Source: Pseudobutyrivibrio xylanivorans DSM 14809 (lineage in GTDB: Bacteria; Bacillota; Clostridia; Lachnospirales; Lachnospiraceae). From it: a stretch of 64,000 nucleotides of DNA. Where the stretch lies: assembly GCF_900141825.1 (NCBI RefSeq), contig NZ_FQYQ01000005.1:106005-170004 (forward strand). The letters are read 5' to 3'. A program made the position numbers and the translations under genes. Below the pieces are notes generated by a model. The model was not told the origin of the DNA. It worked only from the letters and a program-made list of their open reading frames with translations, and did no database searches. Shown piece after piece: positions 63,284-64,000 of this stretch. How positions within the stretch are numbered: position 1 is the first letter of the stretch; every line of letters starts with the position of its first letter.

Positions 63284-63916
63284 ATGCGAAAAAAAGAACT
63301 AGCATTAATTGTTATCGAAAGATTGAAAAAGGAATATCCATATAGCGACTGCACCTTGGATTATGATGATGCATGGAAGCTTTTAGTATCAGTTCGCCTG
63401 GCTGCTCAGTGCACCGATGCAAGAGTTAATGAGATTGTTCCTTTATTATATGAAAAGTTTCCTACCATCTCTGCTATTGCAGATGCCGATGTTGCAGATG
63501 TGGAGGCTATCGTGCGCCCCTGTGGACTTGGCAAGTCAAAGGCTAAGGACATTGTTGCCTGCATGAAGATGCTTAGAGATGTTTATGATTGCAGAGTGCC
63601 TGATACCATGGAAGATTTGCTTAAGCTCCCTGGCGTAGGCCGCAAATCTGCAAATCTTATACTTGGGGATGTGTATGGAAAACCTGCTATAGTTACTGAT
63701 ACTCATGCGATTAGATTGTCAAATCGCATTGGATTAGTTGACGGAATCAAGGAGCCAACTAAAGTGGAAATGGCCCTACGAAAAATCATTCCACCAGAGG
63801 AAGGCAATGAATTATGTCATCGACTCGTAGATCATGGCCGAGCTGTGTGTACGGCCAGAACTGCACCTTATTGTGACAAGTGCTGTTTGGAGGATGTGTG
63901 TAAGAAGAGAATCTAG
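63284..63916 (+). CDS. nth: Endonuclease III
   Basis: A 210-residue base-excision repair glycosylase/AP lyase for oxidised pyrimidines. Helix-hairpin-helix LPGVGRKSANLIL with the catalytic Lys, then VTDTHAIRLSNRIGL with the catalytic Asp. The C-terminal Fe-S cluster reads C-x7-C-x2-C-x5-C (CTARTAPYCDKCCLEDVC), while the classical E. coli spacing is C-x6-C-x2-C-x5-C. Transcribed alone. Confidence 0.95.
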   Translation: MRKKELALIVIERLKKEYPYSDCTLDYDDAWKLLVSVRLAAQCTDARVNEIVPLLYEKFPTISAIADADVADVEAIVRPCGLGKSKAKDIVACMKMLRDVYDCRVPDTMEDLLKLPGVGRKSANLILGDVYGKPAIVTDTHAIRLSNRIGLVDGIKEPTKVEMALRKIIPPEEGNELCHRLVDHGRAVCTARTAPYCDKCCLEDVCKKRI

Positions 63917-63932
63917 TTTATAACATATAAAT

Positions 63933-63954
63933 GGAGCAACCTTTCGGTTGCTCC
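63933..63954. terminator. Terminator after nth
   Basis: GGAGCAACC tttc GGTTGCTCC followed by TGTTTGTTTC; perfect 9-bp stem, shared with the convergent gene at the right edge. Confidence 0.88.
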
Positions 63955-63963
63955 TGTTTGTTT

Positions 63964-64000
63964 CTATTCTGCTTCTGAATCGTCATTGTTGTTGGCGTCA
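63964..64000 (-). CDS. C-terminal end of a gene leaving the window
   Basis: On the minus strand the last codons read DANNNDDSEAE followed by TAG at 63966-63964. The acidic, disordered tail and the following terminator suggest the 3' end of a real gene; the rest is outside the window, so function is unknown. Confidence 0.45.
   Translation of the reverse strand, partial: DANNNDDSEAE

Overview
The window looks like a chromosomal segment of a low-GC, motile, plant-polysaccharide-using anaerobic Firmicute of the Lachnospiraceae, most like Butyrivibrio or Pseudobutyrivibrio. This is inferred from gene content (PPi-type phosphofructokinase, Pta, DUF975, DUF4250, UPF0210/UPF0237 pair, FliB flagellin methylase, chemoreceptors, GH5, GH43 and pectate-lyase genes) and from AGGAGG-type ribosome binding sites. 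No phage, insertion sequence or CRISPR array was seen; the region is mostly ordinary core chromosome with some accessory loci.

Layout. 0.4-12.5 kb, all on the minus strand: a GH5-like membrane protein, aminopeptidase P and polA (overlapping genes), then a DUF975 membrane protein, coaE, a long FtsA-like ATPase, a WalJ-type metallo-beta-lactamase, an ACT protein and UPF0210. 12.7-22.3 kb: a small HTH regulator with a possible partner gene, PPi-phosphofructokinase, a VanZ-like membrane protein, pta-recJ, a CapA protein, DUF4250, fliB, a MIF-like protein, msrA and a phosphoglycerate-mutase-like phosphatase. 22.3-31.7 kb: an M3 peptidase, a FIST sensor plus soluble chemoreceptor pair, and a GntR-controlled operon with a YtrB-type ABC transporter followed by a MacAB-like exporter. 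31.8-38.8 kb: a sugar-use locus (AraC regulator, divergent ABC importer, GH43) next to a secreted pectate lyase that sits directly behind tRNA-Leu. 39-45.7 kb: pyrE, small membrane protein, M29 peptidase, purE, purM, purN, purD. 45.8-56.5 kb: accessory genes (secreted repeat protein, flavodoxin, nitroreductase, glycerate kinase, an esterase/SGNH hydrolase pair in different frames, alpha/beta hydrolase, membrane chemoreceptor, YibE/F). 56.5-63.9 kb: a 2193-residue secreted PHP-domain protein and nth. A further minus-strand gene runs off the right edge.

The most interesting non-gene signals are: (i) an array of four 48-50 bp units, each bounded by TTATCGC/GCGATAA inverted repeats, at 47209-47509; (ii) an A10 tract with a canonical -1 slippery heptamer joining an esterase to a start-less SGNH hydrolase at 51440-51450; (iii) a 10-bp-period array of ten TATAAT-like boxes at 20638-20736; (iv) a two-hairpin intergenic repeat whose copies covary; (v) a 12-bp stem that hides the ribosome binding site of the FIST gene; and (vi) a GH5-family protein whose catalytic nucleophile is Gln instead of Glu. 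Everything here was read by eye; no alignment, folding or database search was run.
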